NCBI RefSeq assembly: GCF_014117325.1
Contig: NZ_CP059732.1
Location: forward strand, 7,753,001 to 7,817,000
Length of the DNA stretch: 64,000 bases
From: Spirosoma foliorum
Lineage (GTDB): Bacteria; Bacteroidota; Bacteroidia; Cytophagales; Spirosomataceae
Direction: 5' to 3'
The notes below the pieces were generated by a model that worked only from the letters and a program-made list of their open reading frames with translations, was not told the origin of the DNA and made no database searches. Both the position numbers and the translations under genes were made by a program. Shown here piece by piece: positions 24,626 through 33,081 of this stretch. Position 1 is the first letter of the stretch; every line of letters begins with the position of its first letter.

Positions 24626-25567
24626 TCAGGCGCGAACCCACAACACCCCGTTCTTAGTGGCCACTTTGTTCAATAAACCCTTATCAGCCAGGTTTTGCAA
24701 ATACGTATCGACTTCCTGTCGATTCTGGCCCGACAGTTCCGCAAACTCTCGGGAGGTTAGCGTACGGAAACTAGAAAATAAAGTCTCCCAGTCTGAATCG
24801 ATGGCGGTTTTAGTCACTGAAGGCAGTTGTTTCTTCAGCGCGTTTTCATACTCGGCATAGGGTTTCAAACCGTATACTTTCTCCGACTGGCCTTGACTAT
24901 CGATAAAAAACATAGTGGGGAAACCACGAACGCCCAACTGCTTACCCAGCGCTAAATCTTCCTGAAAAAGTAATTGAGCCTGACCGTCATAATCGGCTTT
25001 GAATCGATCTAAATCCAGACCTACCTTTTGCGCAGCGGTTTCCAGATGTTCCCATTTGGCAATATTTTTTTTATGAAGAAAGACCATTTCACGAATTTCC
25101 CGCAGGAAAAGAATGGCTTTGTAAGGCGCTTGTAACTGGGCTGCTTTGAAGGCGATGGAAGCTGGATAGGAGGAAGCTAAAGGATCTTCGAGCCATACAT
25201 CCCCATCAATGGGCATATCATAATGGCGGCTCACCTCGTCCCAGTGATGGGCTACGTCAGTCGGTTTACTAATGCCGCCACTGTTATAACTCCAGTCGGG
25301 CAGCAGGCCCCCCATCCGATAGTCGATCTCAAGTGCATGCCCATATTCAAGTTTTAGCTTTCGTAACTGAGGCTCAATTCCCCAACAGGTCGAGCAAATC
25401 GGATCGGTAAAATAAATAATTTTAACAGACTTATCTTTCTGTGAAAGATCCTGCCCTGGCGTTTCTATTGTCGATTCGGGTAATTCACAAAGGCCCGATT
25501 CAATGTCACATAAAAGCGGACTGATCTGTTGAGTTTCCATCTTATTCTGGTTTACTTGTACGTTCAT
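24626..25567 (-). CDS. DsbA family protein (FrnE-like thioredoxin-fold) with C-terminal winged-helix-like tail
   Basis: 313 residues from the ATG at 25567; a GTG adds 4 codons and the ATG at 25540 removes 9. After an unusual N-terminus with two Cys (LLCDIESGLCELPE), the thioredoxin-fold core has FTDPICSTCWG with the CxxC active site at about residues 57-60 and cis-Pro segment RGFPTMFF. The last about 55 residues (FAELSGQNRQEVDTYLQNLADKGLL) look like a small helix-turn-helix. No signal peptide, so a cytosolic oxidoreductase or isomerase. It is divergent from an HxlR regulator that probably controls it. Confidence 0.85.
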   Translation of the reverse strand: MNVQVNQNKMETQQISPLLCDIESGLCELPESTIETPGQDLSQKDKSVKIIYFTDPICSTCWGIEPQLRKLKLEYGHALEIDYRMGGLLPDWSYNSGGISKPTDVAHHWDEVSRHYDMPIDGDVWLEDPLASSYPASIAFKAAQLQAPYKAILFLREIREMVFLHKKNIAKWEHLETAAQKVGLDLDRFKADYDGQAQLLFQEDLALGKQLGVRGFPTMFFIDSQGQSEKVYGLKPYAEYENALKKQLPSVTKTAIDSDWETLFSSFRTLTSREFAELSGQNRQEVDTYLQNLADKGLLNKVATKNGVLWVRA

Positions 25568-25601
25568 ACAAAGTTGCACCTGCTCTGGAATAGGGTCAAT
25601 C

Positions 25602-25619
25602 AGTCAAAAAAAGTTGACT
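25602..25619. promoter_or_regulatory. Candidate HxlR operator in the divergent spacer
   Basis: AGTCAA-N6-TTGACT, 10 nt before the hxlR-type ATG and about 35 nt from the DsbA-like gene start. HxlR regulators often bind such dyads in the shared spacer and repress themselves. Confidence 0.45.
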
Positions 25620-25628
25620 ATCAAAAAA

Positions 25629-25922
25629 ATGCAAGATTTAGAAAATAAGTGCCCTGCCGAAGAACTACTCAAACTGCTTGCTGGGAAATGGAAACCCCAG
25701 ATTTTTCGGTTAGCGTTAGACGGTCCACTTCGCTTTAACACGCTGCTGCGTGAGATTGAGGGAACGAATAAGCAATCGCTGGCTAACTCGTTGAAAGAGT
25801 TGGTAGATGAGGGCTATCTTGATAAAGTAATAATCAGGCAAAAACCTTTGCATATTGAATATACCCTCTCTGTAAAAGGTAAAACGTTGATTCCTGTCTT
25901 GCTTCAACTGGAGACATTGTAA
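25629..25922 (+). CDS. HxlR family transcriptional regulator
   Basis: 97 residues from the ATG at 25629 (MQDLENKCPAEELLKLLAG); a TTG at 25614 is less likely. The winged-helix pattern is GKWKPQIFRLALDGPLRFNTLLREI, KQSLANSLKELVDEGYLDKV and YTLSVKGKTLIPVL, all diagnostic of HxlR. The Cys near the N-terminus (NKCPAE) is conserved in redox or electrophile-sensing members such as HypR/YodB. The divergent DsbA-like gene is the likely target. Confidence 0.92.
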   Translation: MQDLENKCPAEELLKLLAGKWKPQIFRLALDGPLRFNTLLREIEGTNKQSLANSLKELVDEGYLDKVIIRQKPLHIEYTLSVKGKTLIPVLLQLETL

Positions 25923-25958
25923 AAAAAAGCGTAAACATCGCTTAAAAGATGTTTACGC
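25923..25958. terminator. Bidirectional terminator
   Basis: GCGTAAACATC (25929-25939) pairs with GATGTTTACGC (25948-25958). A run of eight A on the left gives a T run for minus-strand transcription from the LytTR gene. Confidence 0.85.
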
Positions 25959-26024
25959 AGGGCAAGTTGCTAATTAACAAACACATGGCTTACTGACTAT
26001 ACCTGACAATGTTGGCCTAAGTAT

Positions 26025-26477
26025 TTAAGCAGCCATAATAGAGATTGTCGGTGCGCTGTTCAGGATCAATAGTTCCTGTTGAAATCCCTTCACCTGTTTG
26101 ATAAATCGGCTGGCTTTTCGGCGCGACACCTCGACCCGGTCGCCATTGACAAGACTAACGATAAGTTGCTGATTGTCGGGGTGTAGTGCTTCTAGATAAA
26201 GTAGATTGATAATGTTTTTTTTATGGGGCCGGGCAAATACTTTAGGGGATAGTCGACTTTCCATTTTCTTTAGCGTCAGCGACACCATTAACTGGCTACC
26301 ATCGGCAAAATGAAATAAGGTATAATTGCCTTCTCCCTCTAGGCGCACAATCCGATGCATGGGCATTTTTTTACGACTTCCCCAAAAAGGAAGTGTCAAA
26401 TCAGGCATGTCAAATTGAGGTGCAATTAGCTCGACATGTACATTCGTGAGCGGTTTGGCAAATAGAGTTTTTTTCAT
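26025..26477 (-). CDS. LytTR-type DNA-binding domain protein
   Basis: 150 residues. An N-terminal about 40 residues without known domain are followed by a LytTR domain: MHRIVRLEGEGNYTLFHFADG, LTLKKMESRLSPKVFARPHK and NIINLLYLEALH. There is no receiver domain, so it is a stand-alone regulator or a partner for an external histidine kinase; none is adjacent. LytTR proteins bind direct repeats and often regulate surface or competence functions. Target genes are unknown. Confidence 0.88.
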   Translation of the reverse strand: MKKTLFAKPLTNVHVELIAPQFDMPDLTLPFWGSRKKMPMHRIVRLEGEGNYTLFHFADGSQLMVSLTLKKMESRLSPKVFARPHKKNIINLLYLEALHPDNQQLIVSLVNGDRVEVSRRKASRFIKQVKGFQQELLILNSAPTISIMAA

Positions 26478-26752
26478 TGATCAATAAATTATGAGGTGTG
26501 AATAAGCAGAACATAGGCAACCAAAATCAGTAAACTACTGATGTTTATCTTTATACTTAGCAAGTTTACACAAAATTCATTATCAAGCAATTAGATGAGA
26601 TAAATATTATTTTTACGTAAAATATTGCACTCTACTACGTCTCTAGTACAGGAAATCGTAGCGAGCTATTGATGATATAAATAGGCCTATTGACGAACTT
26701 ATTGAGCGGCTTTGGCCTTCACAACAGAAAAACCAGTCTCATACGAATTCGC

Positions 26753-27625
26753 ATGGCAACCCTGCTTGATTTAGTCGGCAATACACCTTTAGTTGAGTTG
26801 AACCGCCTGAATCCTAATCCCAATGTTAAGTTATACGGCAAACTCGAAGGCAATAATCCGGGTGGTAGTGTAAAAGACCGCGCTGCGATGAGCATGATTC
26901 AAGGAGCTCTGGCCAGGGGAGATTTGAAACCGGGCATGAAGCTGGTTGAAGCCACGAGCGGTAATACAGGCATTGCGTTAGCCATGATTGCGCGTCTGTA
27001 TAACATCGATATCGAGTTGGTCATGCCCGCCAGTTCAACCCGTGAGCGTGTGTTGACAATGGAGGCCTTTGGAGCAAAAGTTACGCTGACCGAAACGATG
27101 GAAAGCGCGCGCGACTATGCCGAAGAACAGGTAACAAAAGGAGACTATCTGGTGCTTAATCAGTTTAGTAACCCCGACAATTACCTGGCCCATTATCGTA
27201 CTACAGGCCCTGAAATCTGGCGCGATACCGATGGCCATATTACGCACTTCGTGTCGTCTATGGGTACTACAGGCACCATTATGGGGACGTCTCGTTACCT
27301 GAAAGAACAAAACCCGGATATACAGATTGTGGGCTGCCAACCTACCGACGGGTCTTCTATTCCGGGGATTCGAAAGTGGCCGGTGGAGTATTTGCCGAAA
27401 ATTTTTGAGCCACAGCGGGTCGATCGGATTCTGGAAGTATCGGCCGATGACGCCACGACAATGACCCGTAAACTAGCCAGCGTTGAGGGCGTTTTTGCAG
27501 GTATGAGCAGCGGGGGAGCCGTCCATGCCGCTATTCAACTAGCGCAGGAACTTGAGTCGGGTGTGATCGTCTGCATCATCTGCGATCGGGGAGATCGCTA
27601 TTTATCGTCAGACTTATTTGGGTAA
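26753..27625 (+). CDS. cysM: Cysteine synthase B
   Basis: 290 residues from the ATG at 26753 (MATLLDLVGNTPLVEL); an upstream in-frame start at 26690 is not supported by homologues. It aligns well with E. coli CysM from memory: LEGNNPGGSVKDRAAMSMI with the PLP Lys, EATSGNTGIALAMIA, SSMGTTGTIMGTSR, DGSSIPGIRKWPVEYLPKIF and CDRGDRYLSSDLFG. It makes cysteine from O-acetylserine and sulfide or thiosulfate. pyrD follows 51 nt downstream. Confidence 0.94.
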   Translation: MATLLDLVGNTPLVELNRLNPNPNVKLYGKLEGNNPGGSVKDRAAMSMIQGALARGDLKPGMKLVEATSGNTGIALAMIARLYNIDIELVMPASSTRERVLTMEAFGAKVTLTETMESARDYAEEQVTKGDYLVLNQFSNPDNYLAHYRTTGPEIWRDTDGHITHFVSSMGTTGTIMGTSRYLKEQNPDIQIVGCQPTDGSSIPGIRKWPVEYLPKIFEPQRVDRILEVSADDATTMTRKLASVEGVFAGMSSGGAVHAAIQLAQELESGVIVCIICDRGDRYLSSDLFG

Positions 27626-27676
27626 ACCGATGAGGTTTTCAAAACCTTATAGGTTTCGCAGCGTATTTTTGCGTTT

Positions 27677-28720
27677 ATGTACAAGCGCATTATTCTCCCG
27701 TTATTGTTTCGTATCGATGCCGAAACAATCCATCATACTGTTACTACCTTACTCAAATTTATCTTATCGATTCCGGGCGCATCGGCTATTTGCCGAAAAG
27801 TATACGTTCTGGAAGACAAGCGTTTAAACCGTACCGTTTTTGGCCTGACGTTCCCAAATCCGATTGGTATGGCGGCTGGTTTCGATAAAAACGCGGACTT
27901 GGTAAGCGAATTAAGCGACCTGGGATTTGGGTTTGTCGAGATCGGCACCGTAACGCCCCGGCCCCAGCCAGGTAACCCGCGCCCTCGTTTATTCCGTTTG
28001 AAAGCCGATGGCGGTCTGATCAACCGGATGGGGTTCAATAACAAAGGCGTTGAACCATCTGCCGAACGACTTCGGCATTTTGCCCGAAACAAGGGGAATC
28101 GGCAGGTGATTGTTGGCGGCAATATTGGAAAGAACAAAGACACTCCAAACGAAAGCGCGCTTACAGATTATCTGATTAGCTTCCGGGCGCTGTTCGATGC
28201 CGTCGACTATTTTGTGGTCAATGTTAGCTCACCTAATACGCCAGGCTTACGTGATTTGCAGGAGCGCGAACCGTTGACGAAGCTCCTGACGGCTCTGCAA
28301 CAGGAAAATCACCAGCAGCCTGCCCCAAAACCTATTTTACTGAAAATTGCCCCCGATCTGACTGATGGTCAGCTAGATGACATTATTGCCATTGTGGCCG
28401 AAACGGGCATTGCTGGTGTTATTGCAACAAATACAACCATTAGTCGGGCTGGGTTAAAAACCAATCCAGCCGATGTTGAACAAATAGGCGCTGGCGGAGT
28501 CAGTGGTCGACCTCTACGCGACCGATCAACCGAAGTGATTCGCTATTTACACCAAAAATCGGGCGCTGCCTTTCCCATTGTTGGTGTAGGGGGTATTTCG
28601 TCGCCTGAGGATGCACAGGAGAAACTGAACGCCGGAGCTAGTTTAGTGCAAGTGTACACCAGCTTTATTTATGAAGGACCGGCACTGGCCAAACGAATCA
28701 ATAAAGCATTGCTCCACTAA
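27677..28720 (+). CDS. pyrD: Dihydroorotate dehydrogenase (quinone), class 2
   Basis: 347 residues. The N-terminal amphipathic helix ([20 protein letters not shown]) is the membrane/quinone-binding part of class 2 enzymes. Core motifs: [50 protein letters not shown] with the catalytic Ser, [12 protein letters not shown] and [10 protein letters not shown]. It oxidises dihydroorotate to orotate in pyrimidine synthesis, passing electrons to menaquinone at the inner membrane. Confidence 0.96.
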   Translation: MYKRIILPLLFRIDAETIHHTVTTLLKFILSIPGASAICRKVYVLEDKRLNRTVFGLTFPNPIGMAAGFDKNADLVSELSDLGFGFVEIGTVTPRPQPGNPRPRLFRLKADGGLINRMGFNNKGVEPSAERLRHFARNKGNRQVIVGGNIGKNKDTPNESALTDYLISFRALFDAVDYFVVNVSSPNTPGLRDLQEREPLTKLLTALQQENHQQPAPKPILLKIAPDLTDGQLDDIIAIVAETGIAGVIATNTTISRAGLKTNPADVEQIGAGGVSGRPLRDRSTEVIRYLHQKSGAAFPIVGVGGISSPEDAQEKLNAGASLVQVYTSFIYEGPALAKRINKALLH

Positions 28721-28892
28721 CTTGTCTTCATGAGTTTGGATGGAGGTTCCAGGTAATTTCTCTAAGAGCTAATGCCTATGGAGGCACCTAACCAGCCATT
28801 TGATAAGTAACCGCAATATTTTTCTATTGTACACGCTTTTTCGTTAAAAAGTAGGAAATTTACCCTGCTTCGACAGCTGCTAACCCAATATC

Positions 28893-31466
28893 ATGGCACA
28901 ACCAACCACGTCTCCACGCCAGAATACAATCCGACGGCCTACTGATCGGAATGAACCTCGGCCGCGTATACCCAATGGTAAATCAGACAGTCGCTCTCAG
29001 CGGCCTTCTGTGAACTGGGGGGCAGCTCTTGATCGCTGGTTTACCGACCAACGTTCAACGCTTACGCTCGGTGTTTTGCTCATGGTCACGGCCCTGGGGC
29101 TGATGTTTGCGTTTATATCCTATTTACTCAATGGTTCAGCTGATCAAAGTGTAGTAGGGGCTGCTTTCTCGGAACCACTGGCCGAATCGGCTACCGAAAC
29201 TCGTAACTGGGCGGGTTTGGTGGGTGCTTACATTGCCCACGCATTTGTGTTTCGTTGGTTTGGCGTAGGTGCCCTCACTATACCAGTCATTGTTTTCCTG
29301 GCGGGCTATAAGCTGACGTTCAAAATCGAGTTATTACCCTTGAGTCGCACGACTACGGCTCTGCTGTTTGCAGCGGTTTGGTGTAGCCTGATGATTGGCT
29401 ACATTGTACTGGTGACCGATTCGGCTGATACTGCCAGTATTTGGTGCGGGGGCCTTGGCTACGAGGTGAATGCTGCACTATATGGGTTGTTCGGTTGGGG
29501 AAATCTGGCATTTATTGGCTTTCTGCTCTTCTTCTTTATTGTTTATTTCTTCGATGTAAAAGACATCAAGTTGCCCGATTTTTCGCGCCCAGTTCGTCCG
29601 CAGCCCCGGAAGCGTTCTGATAACCCGTTGCAGACCTACGAGGAAAGCGAATTTGAACCGGAAGAAGAAAATGAGTTTGACGAGGACGAGCCGGCCGAAG
29701 AGTTTAACCGGAATCCGGAAGAGATGCCCGTTAATACCTTCATGACTCCGCCGGCTACTGATCCGATTACGCCTACTGAGCCATCAACACCCGAGGTTGT
29801 TGCGAAAACAACAGGTGTTACCCTAACGATCAAAAATCGGGAGGCTGTTTCAGAAGACCCAAGCGAAAGCGATGAACTGGCTGCTACACCAGCACCTACC
29901 TTTGAACCCGATCCGTTCGAAGAGGATGATTTGGTGGCTGTTCATGGCTTGTATGACTCGACGCTCGACCTGCCGCAGTACCAATATCCAACGAATGATT
30001 TACTGACGGAATACCAGAACAGTCGTAAGGCGCAGGTTTCGGACGATGAACTGACTGCCAATAAAATAAAGATCGAAGACACGTTACGAAATTTCGGGAT
30101 TGAGATCGACTCCATTCAGGCATCGATTGGACCAACCGTCACGCTCTATGAAATTGTGCCCGCCAAAGGGGTCCGAATTTCCAAAATCAAGAGTCTGGAG
30201 GACGACATTGCCCTGAGTTTGTCGGCCCTGGGTATCCGTATCATCGCGCCAATGCCGGGGATGGGAACCATCGGGATTGAGGTACCGAATAAGAATCGCG
30301 AAATGGTCTCGATGCGATCGATGATCACCAGCGAAAGCTTTAATGCCAGCAAGTTCGATTTGCCAATTGTTCTGGGTAAAACCATATCGAATGAAATTTA
30401 CGTAGCCGATCTGGCCAAAATGCCTCACTTGCTGATGGCTGGGGCAACAGGACAGGGTAAATCGGTTGGTTTGAATGTGCTCCTGACATCGCTGATTTAT
30501 AAGAAGCACCCGTCTCAATTAAAACTCGTACTGGTTGACCCAAAAAAGGTGGAACTGACGCTGTTTAATAAACTGGAACGTCATTTCCTGGCTAAACTTC
30601 CTGATTCGGATGAGCCGATTATTACCGATACCAAGAAGGTTGTCAATACGCTTAACTCGCTTTGTATCGAGATGGATAACCGTTATAACCTGCTCAAAGA
30701 TGCGGGTTGCCGGAACCTGAAAGAATACAATGCCAAGTTTGTGAAACGCAAACTTAACCCCGAGAAAGGACACCGATTCTTGCCGTACATTGTCCTGATT
30801 GTGGATGAATTAGCCGACTTGATGATGACCGCCGGTAAGGAAGTTGAACAGCCTATTGCCCGACTCGCTCAGTTAGCGCGGGCCATTGGTATTCACCTTG
30901 TGGTGGCCACACAGCGGCCTTCGGTAAACGTTATTACCGGCTTGATTAAGGCAAACTTCCCCGCTCGGTTATCGTTTAAAGTGACGTCCAAAATTGACTC
31001 ACGAACGATTCTGGACACCGGTGGGGCAGAGCAATTAGTCGGTATGGGGGACATGCTACTCTCATCGAATTCCGAAATTATCCGGCTACAGTGCCCGTTC
31101 GTTGATACAAATGAAATTGAAGAACTCTGCGAGTTTGTCGGTAATCAACGGGGTTATGATGATGCCTATGCGTTGCCAGAGTTCGTAGGTGATGAGGGCG
31201 GTCAGGGCGACGACAAAGATGTTGATCTCGATAATCGTGATCCTATGTTTGATGAAGCCGCTCGGCTCATTGTCATTCACCAGCAGGGTAGCACATCCTT
31301 GATTCAGCGTAAACTGAAACTGGGCTACAACCGCGCCGGACGGTTGATCGACCAGTTAGAAGCCGCTAAAATTGTTGGTGCGTTTGAAGGCAGTAAAGCT
31401 CGTGACGTACTTGTGCAGGACTTGCAGGCACTGGAGGAAATCTTAAAGCGCCTTAAGGGCGAGTAG
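28893..31466 (+). CDS. ftsK: FtsK/SpoIIIE DNA translocase
   Basis: 857 residues. N-terminal membrane domain with four to five segments (about residues 55-215), acidic Pro/Glu-rich linker (about 230-350), then motor: TVTLYEIVPAKGVRISKI, Walker A MAGATGQGKSVGLN, Walker B YIVLIVDELADLMM, and ATQRPSVNVITGLIKANFP. The C-terminal gamma winged helix ends LIQRKLKLGYNRAGRLIDQLE. It pumps chromosome ends across the division septum. lolA follows 100 nt downstream, a common arrangement in Bacteroidota. Confidence 0.96.
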   Translation: MAQPTTSPRQNTIRRPTDRNEPRPRIPNGKSDSRSQRPSVNWGAALDRWFTDQRSTLTLGVLLMVTALGLMFAFISYLLNGSADQSVVGAAFSEPLAESATETRNWAGLVGAYIAHAFVFRWFGVGALTIPVIVFLAGYKLTFKIELLPLSRTTTALLFAAVWCSLMIGYIVLVTDSADTASIWCGGLGYEVNAALYGLFGWGNLAFIGFLLFFFIVYFFDVKDIKLPDFSRPVRPQPRKRSDNPLQTYEESEFEPEEENEFDEDEPAEEFNRNPEEMPVNTFMTPPATDPITPTEPSTPEVVAKTTGVTLTIKNREAVSEDPSESDELAATPAPTFEPDPFEEDDLVAVHGLYDSTLDLPQYQYPTNDLLTEYQNSRKAQVSDDELTANKIKIEDTLRNFGIEIDSIQASIGPTVTLYEIVPAKGVRISKIKSLEDDIALSLSALGIRIIAPMPGMGTIGIEVPNKNREMVSMRSMITSESFNASKFDLPIVLGKTISNEIYVADLAKMPHLLMAGATGQGKSVGLNVLLTSLIYKKHPSQLKLVLVDPKKVELTLFNKLERHFLAKLPDSDEPIITDTKKVVNTLNSLCIEMDNRYNLLKDAGCRNLKEYNAKFVKRKLNPEKGHRFLPYIVLIVDELADLMMTAGKEVEQPIARLAQLARAIGIHLVVATQRPSVNVITGLIKANFPARLSFKVTSKIDSRTILDTGGAEQLVGMGDMLLSSNSEIIRLQCPFVDTNEIEELCEFVGNQRGYDDAYALPEFVGDEGGQGDDKDVDLDNRDPMFDEAARLIVIHQQGSTSLIQRKLKLGYNRAGRLIDQLEAAKIVGAFEGSKARDVLVQDLQALEEILKRLKGE

Positions 31467-31566
31467 GGTAGGAGCAACCAGGAATGACGAGAAATATTAA
31501 ACTTTTACCCCCGATTTCCCGTCTAAGAACCATACATAAACCTGGTTGAGAATACCATTCATAAAA

Positions 31567-32208
31567 ATGAAGAAATTAGCATTAGTGCTGGGACTGGCTT
31601 TGGTACTAACCTGGCCAGCCTTAGCCCAGAAAGACAAACGGGCGCAGGAGATTTTAGACGCGATGAGTAAGAGCTATAAAGCACTGAAGTCGTATCAGGC
31701 ATCATTTACCTACACAAGTACAGGTGCTGGCGCCAAAGACGCTTATAAAGGAGATTTGGCCATAAAAAACGAGAAGTTTCGATTGCTACTGGGTGGACAG
31801 GAAGTCTTTACAGATGGTAAAGTGATGTATACGTATGTCAAAGAAACCAACGAAGTAAACGTACAGGACTACGAGGCCAGCGGCAATGGTGAATTAAATC
31901 CTACCCAGATTTATACGATTTACAAACGAGGCTTTGATTATAAATTCCTAAAAGAACAAAAGCAGGGTGGACGAACTCTTGAAGTGATCCAGTTGACGTC
32001 TACTCGCCCGAAAAGTCCAGTTTCAACAGTTCAGCTTTCTATTGATAAAGCCGATAAGTCGATCCGTAATTGGTTGATTGTTAATAAAGATGGTAAGCGT
32101 GAGACATACACCATCACGAAATTTACCCCCAACGTAAACCTGCCGGATTCCTATTTCGTTTTCGACAAATCGAAATACCCCGGCGTTGAAGTCGTTGATT
32201 TACGGTGA
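31567..32208 (+). CDS. lolA: Outer-membrane lipoprotein carrier LolA-like protein
   Basis: 213 residues from the ATG at 31567 (MKKLALVLGLALVLTW). Signal peptide cleaved after about ALAQ. The LolA fold is indicated by QEILDAMSKSYKALKSYQASFTY at the N-terminus, repeated short strands, and the final VNLPDSYFVFDKSKYPGVEVVDL. It carries lipoproteins through the periplasm from LolCDE to the outer membrane. Position downstream of ftsK supports the call. Confidence 0.88.
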   Translation: MKKLALVLGLALVLTWPALAQKDKRAQEILDAMSKSYKALKSYQASFTYTSTGAGAKDAYKGDLAIKNEKFRLLLGGQEVFTDGKVMYTYVKETNEVNVQDYEASGNGELNPTQIYTIYKRGFDYKFLKEQKQGGRTLEVIQLTSTRPKSPVSTVQLSIDKADKSIRNWLIVNKDGKRETYTITKFTPNVNLPDSYFVFDKSKYPGVEVVDLR

Positions 32209-32219
32209 GATGTGTGTGT

Positions 32220-32296
32220 GATGTAGGATGTATGGTGTATGATATATTGCTTTCGCGCCAGCCACATCATATATCACACACCATACATCCTACATC
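32220..32296. repeat. Intergenic palindrome P5 (GATGTATGGTGTATGAT word type)
   Basis: Arms 32220-32247 and 32269-32296 pair over 28 bp with one mismatch. It lies between converging lolA and upp and shares words with the palindrome at 59.5 kb. Confidence 0.8.
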
Positions 32297-32299
32297 TTC

Positions 32300-32947
32300 T
32301 CACACTTTCTCACCAAATGACAGGTCGCCTGAGTCGCCCAGACCGGGAACAATGTAAAAATGTTCGTTGAGGTGATCATCGATGGCACCCAGCCAAAGAT
32401 GACATTGAGGAAGTTGCTGTTGTACATAACGAACTCCTTCTGGACTGGCAATAACAGCAGCAATATGGGTTTGCGCCGGAATCCCGTACCTCAATAAAGC
32501 GTGATATACTTTTTCGAGCGAACGGCCCGTAGCCAGCATGGGATCGCAAAGAATGAGGGCTTTTCCGCTTAGATCAGGGCTAACAATGTAGTCCATCGCG
32601 ATCTCAAATTCGTCATTTCCTGCTGGTGCACTCCCGCGATAAGCACCTGCAAAAGCGTTCTCTGCCTGGTCGAAGTAATTCGCAAAACCCTGATGGAAGG
32701 GCAACCCCGCCCGCAGGATAGTGGCTAAAACGGGCTGATTTCGAAGTACTTGTGTATTCGAAATGCCAAGAGGAGTCTGCACATCAATATAATGATAAGG
32801 CAGTTTCTTGGAAATTTCATAGGCCATTAATTCCCCGAGTCGTTCAAGGTTCCGGCGAAATCGAAGCCGATCCTGTTGAATAGAAACATCCCGAAGTTCG
32901 GCAATGAATTGATTGGCTAGTGAGGGCTGCTGAGCAAAAACAAACAT
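32300..32947 (-). CDS. upp: Uracil phosphoribosyltransferase
   Basis: 215 residues from the ATG at 32947 (MFVFAQQPSLANQFI); an upstream frame start at 33004 is not supported. PRPP-binding loop LILCDPMLATGRSLEKVYHAL, upstream LATILRAGLPFHQGF and the uracil-binding end YIVPGLGDSGDLSFG are diagnostic. It salvages uracil to UMP. Single gene, ending in the P5 palindrome. Confidence 0.94.
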   Translation of the reverse strand: MFVFAQQPSLANQFIAELRDVSIQQDRLRFRRNLERLGELMAYEISKKLPYHYIDVQTPLGISNTQVLRNQPVLATILRAGLPFHQGFANYFDQAENAFAGAYRGSAPAGNDEFEIAMDYIVSPDLSGKALILCDPMLATGRSLEKVYHALLRYGIPAQTHIAAVIASPEGVRYVQQQLPQCHLWLGAIDDHLNEHFYIVPGLGDSGDLSFGEKV

Positions 32948-33081
32948 GGTTTGTGGGCTTCTTCGCCGTAAATTAGCCCCAAGGTTGGCGTATATCCAAA
33001 CCAATTGTCTAATTTAAGCGGCTCATTAGGTCTAATCGGTTATATAAAATAGCCAAAATAAGCCAACAGCCAGTAAGTTAC

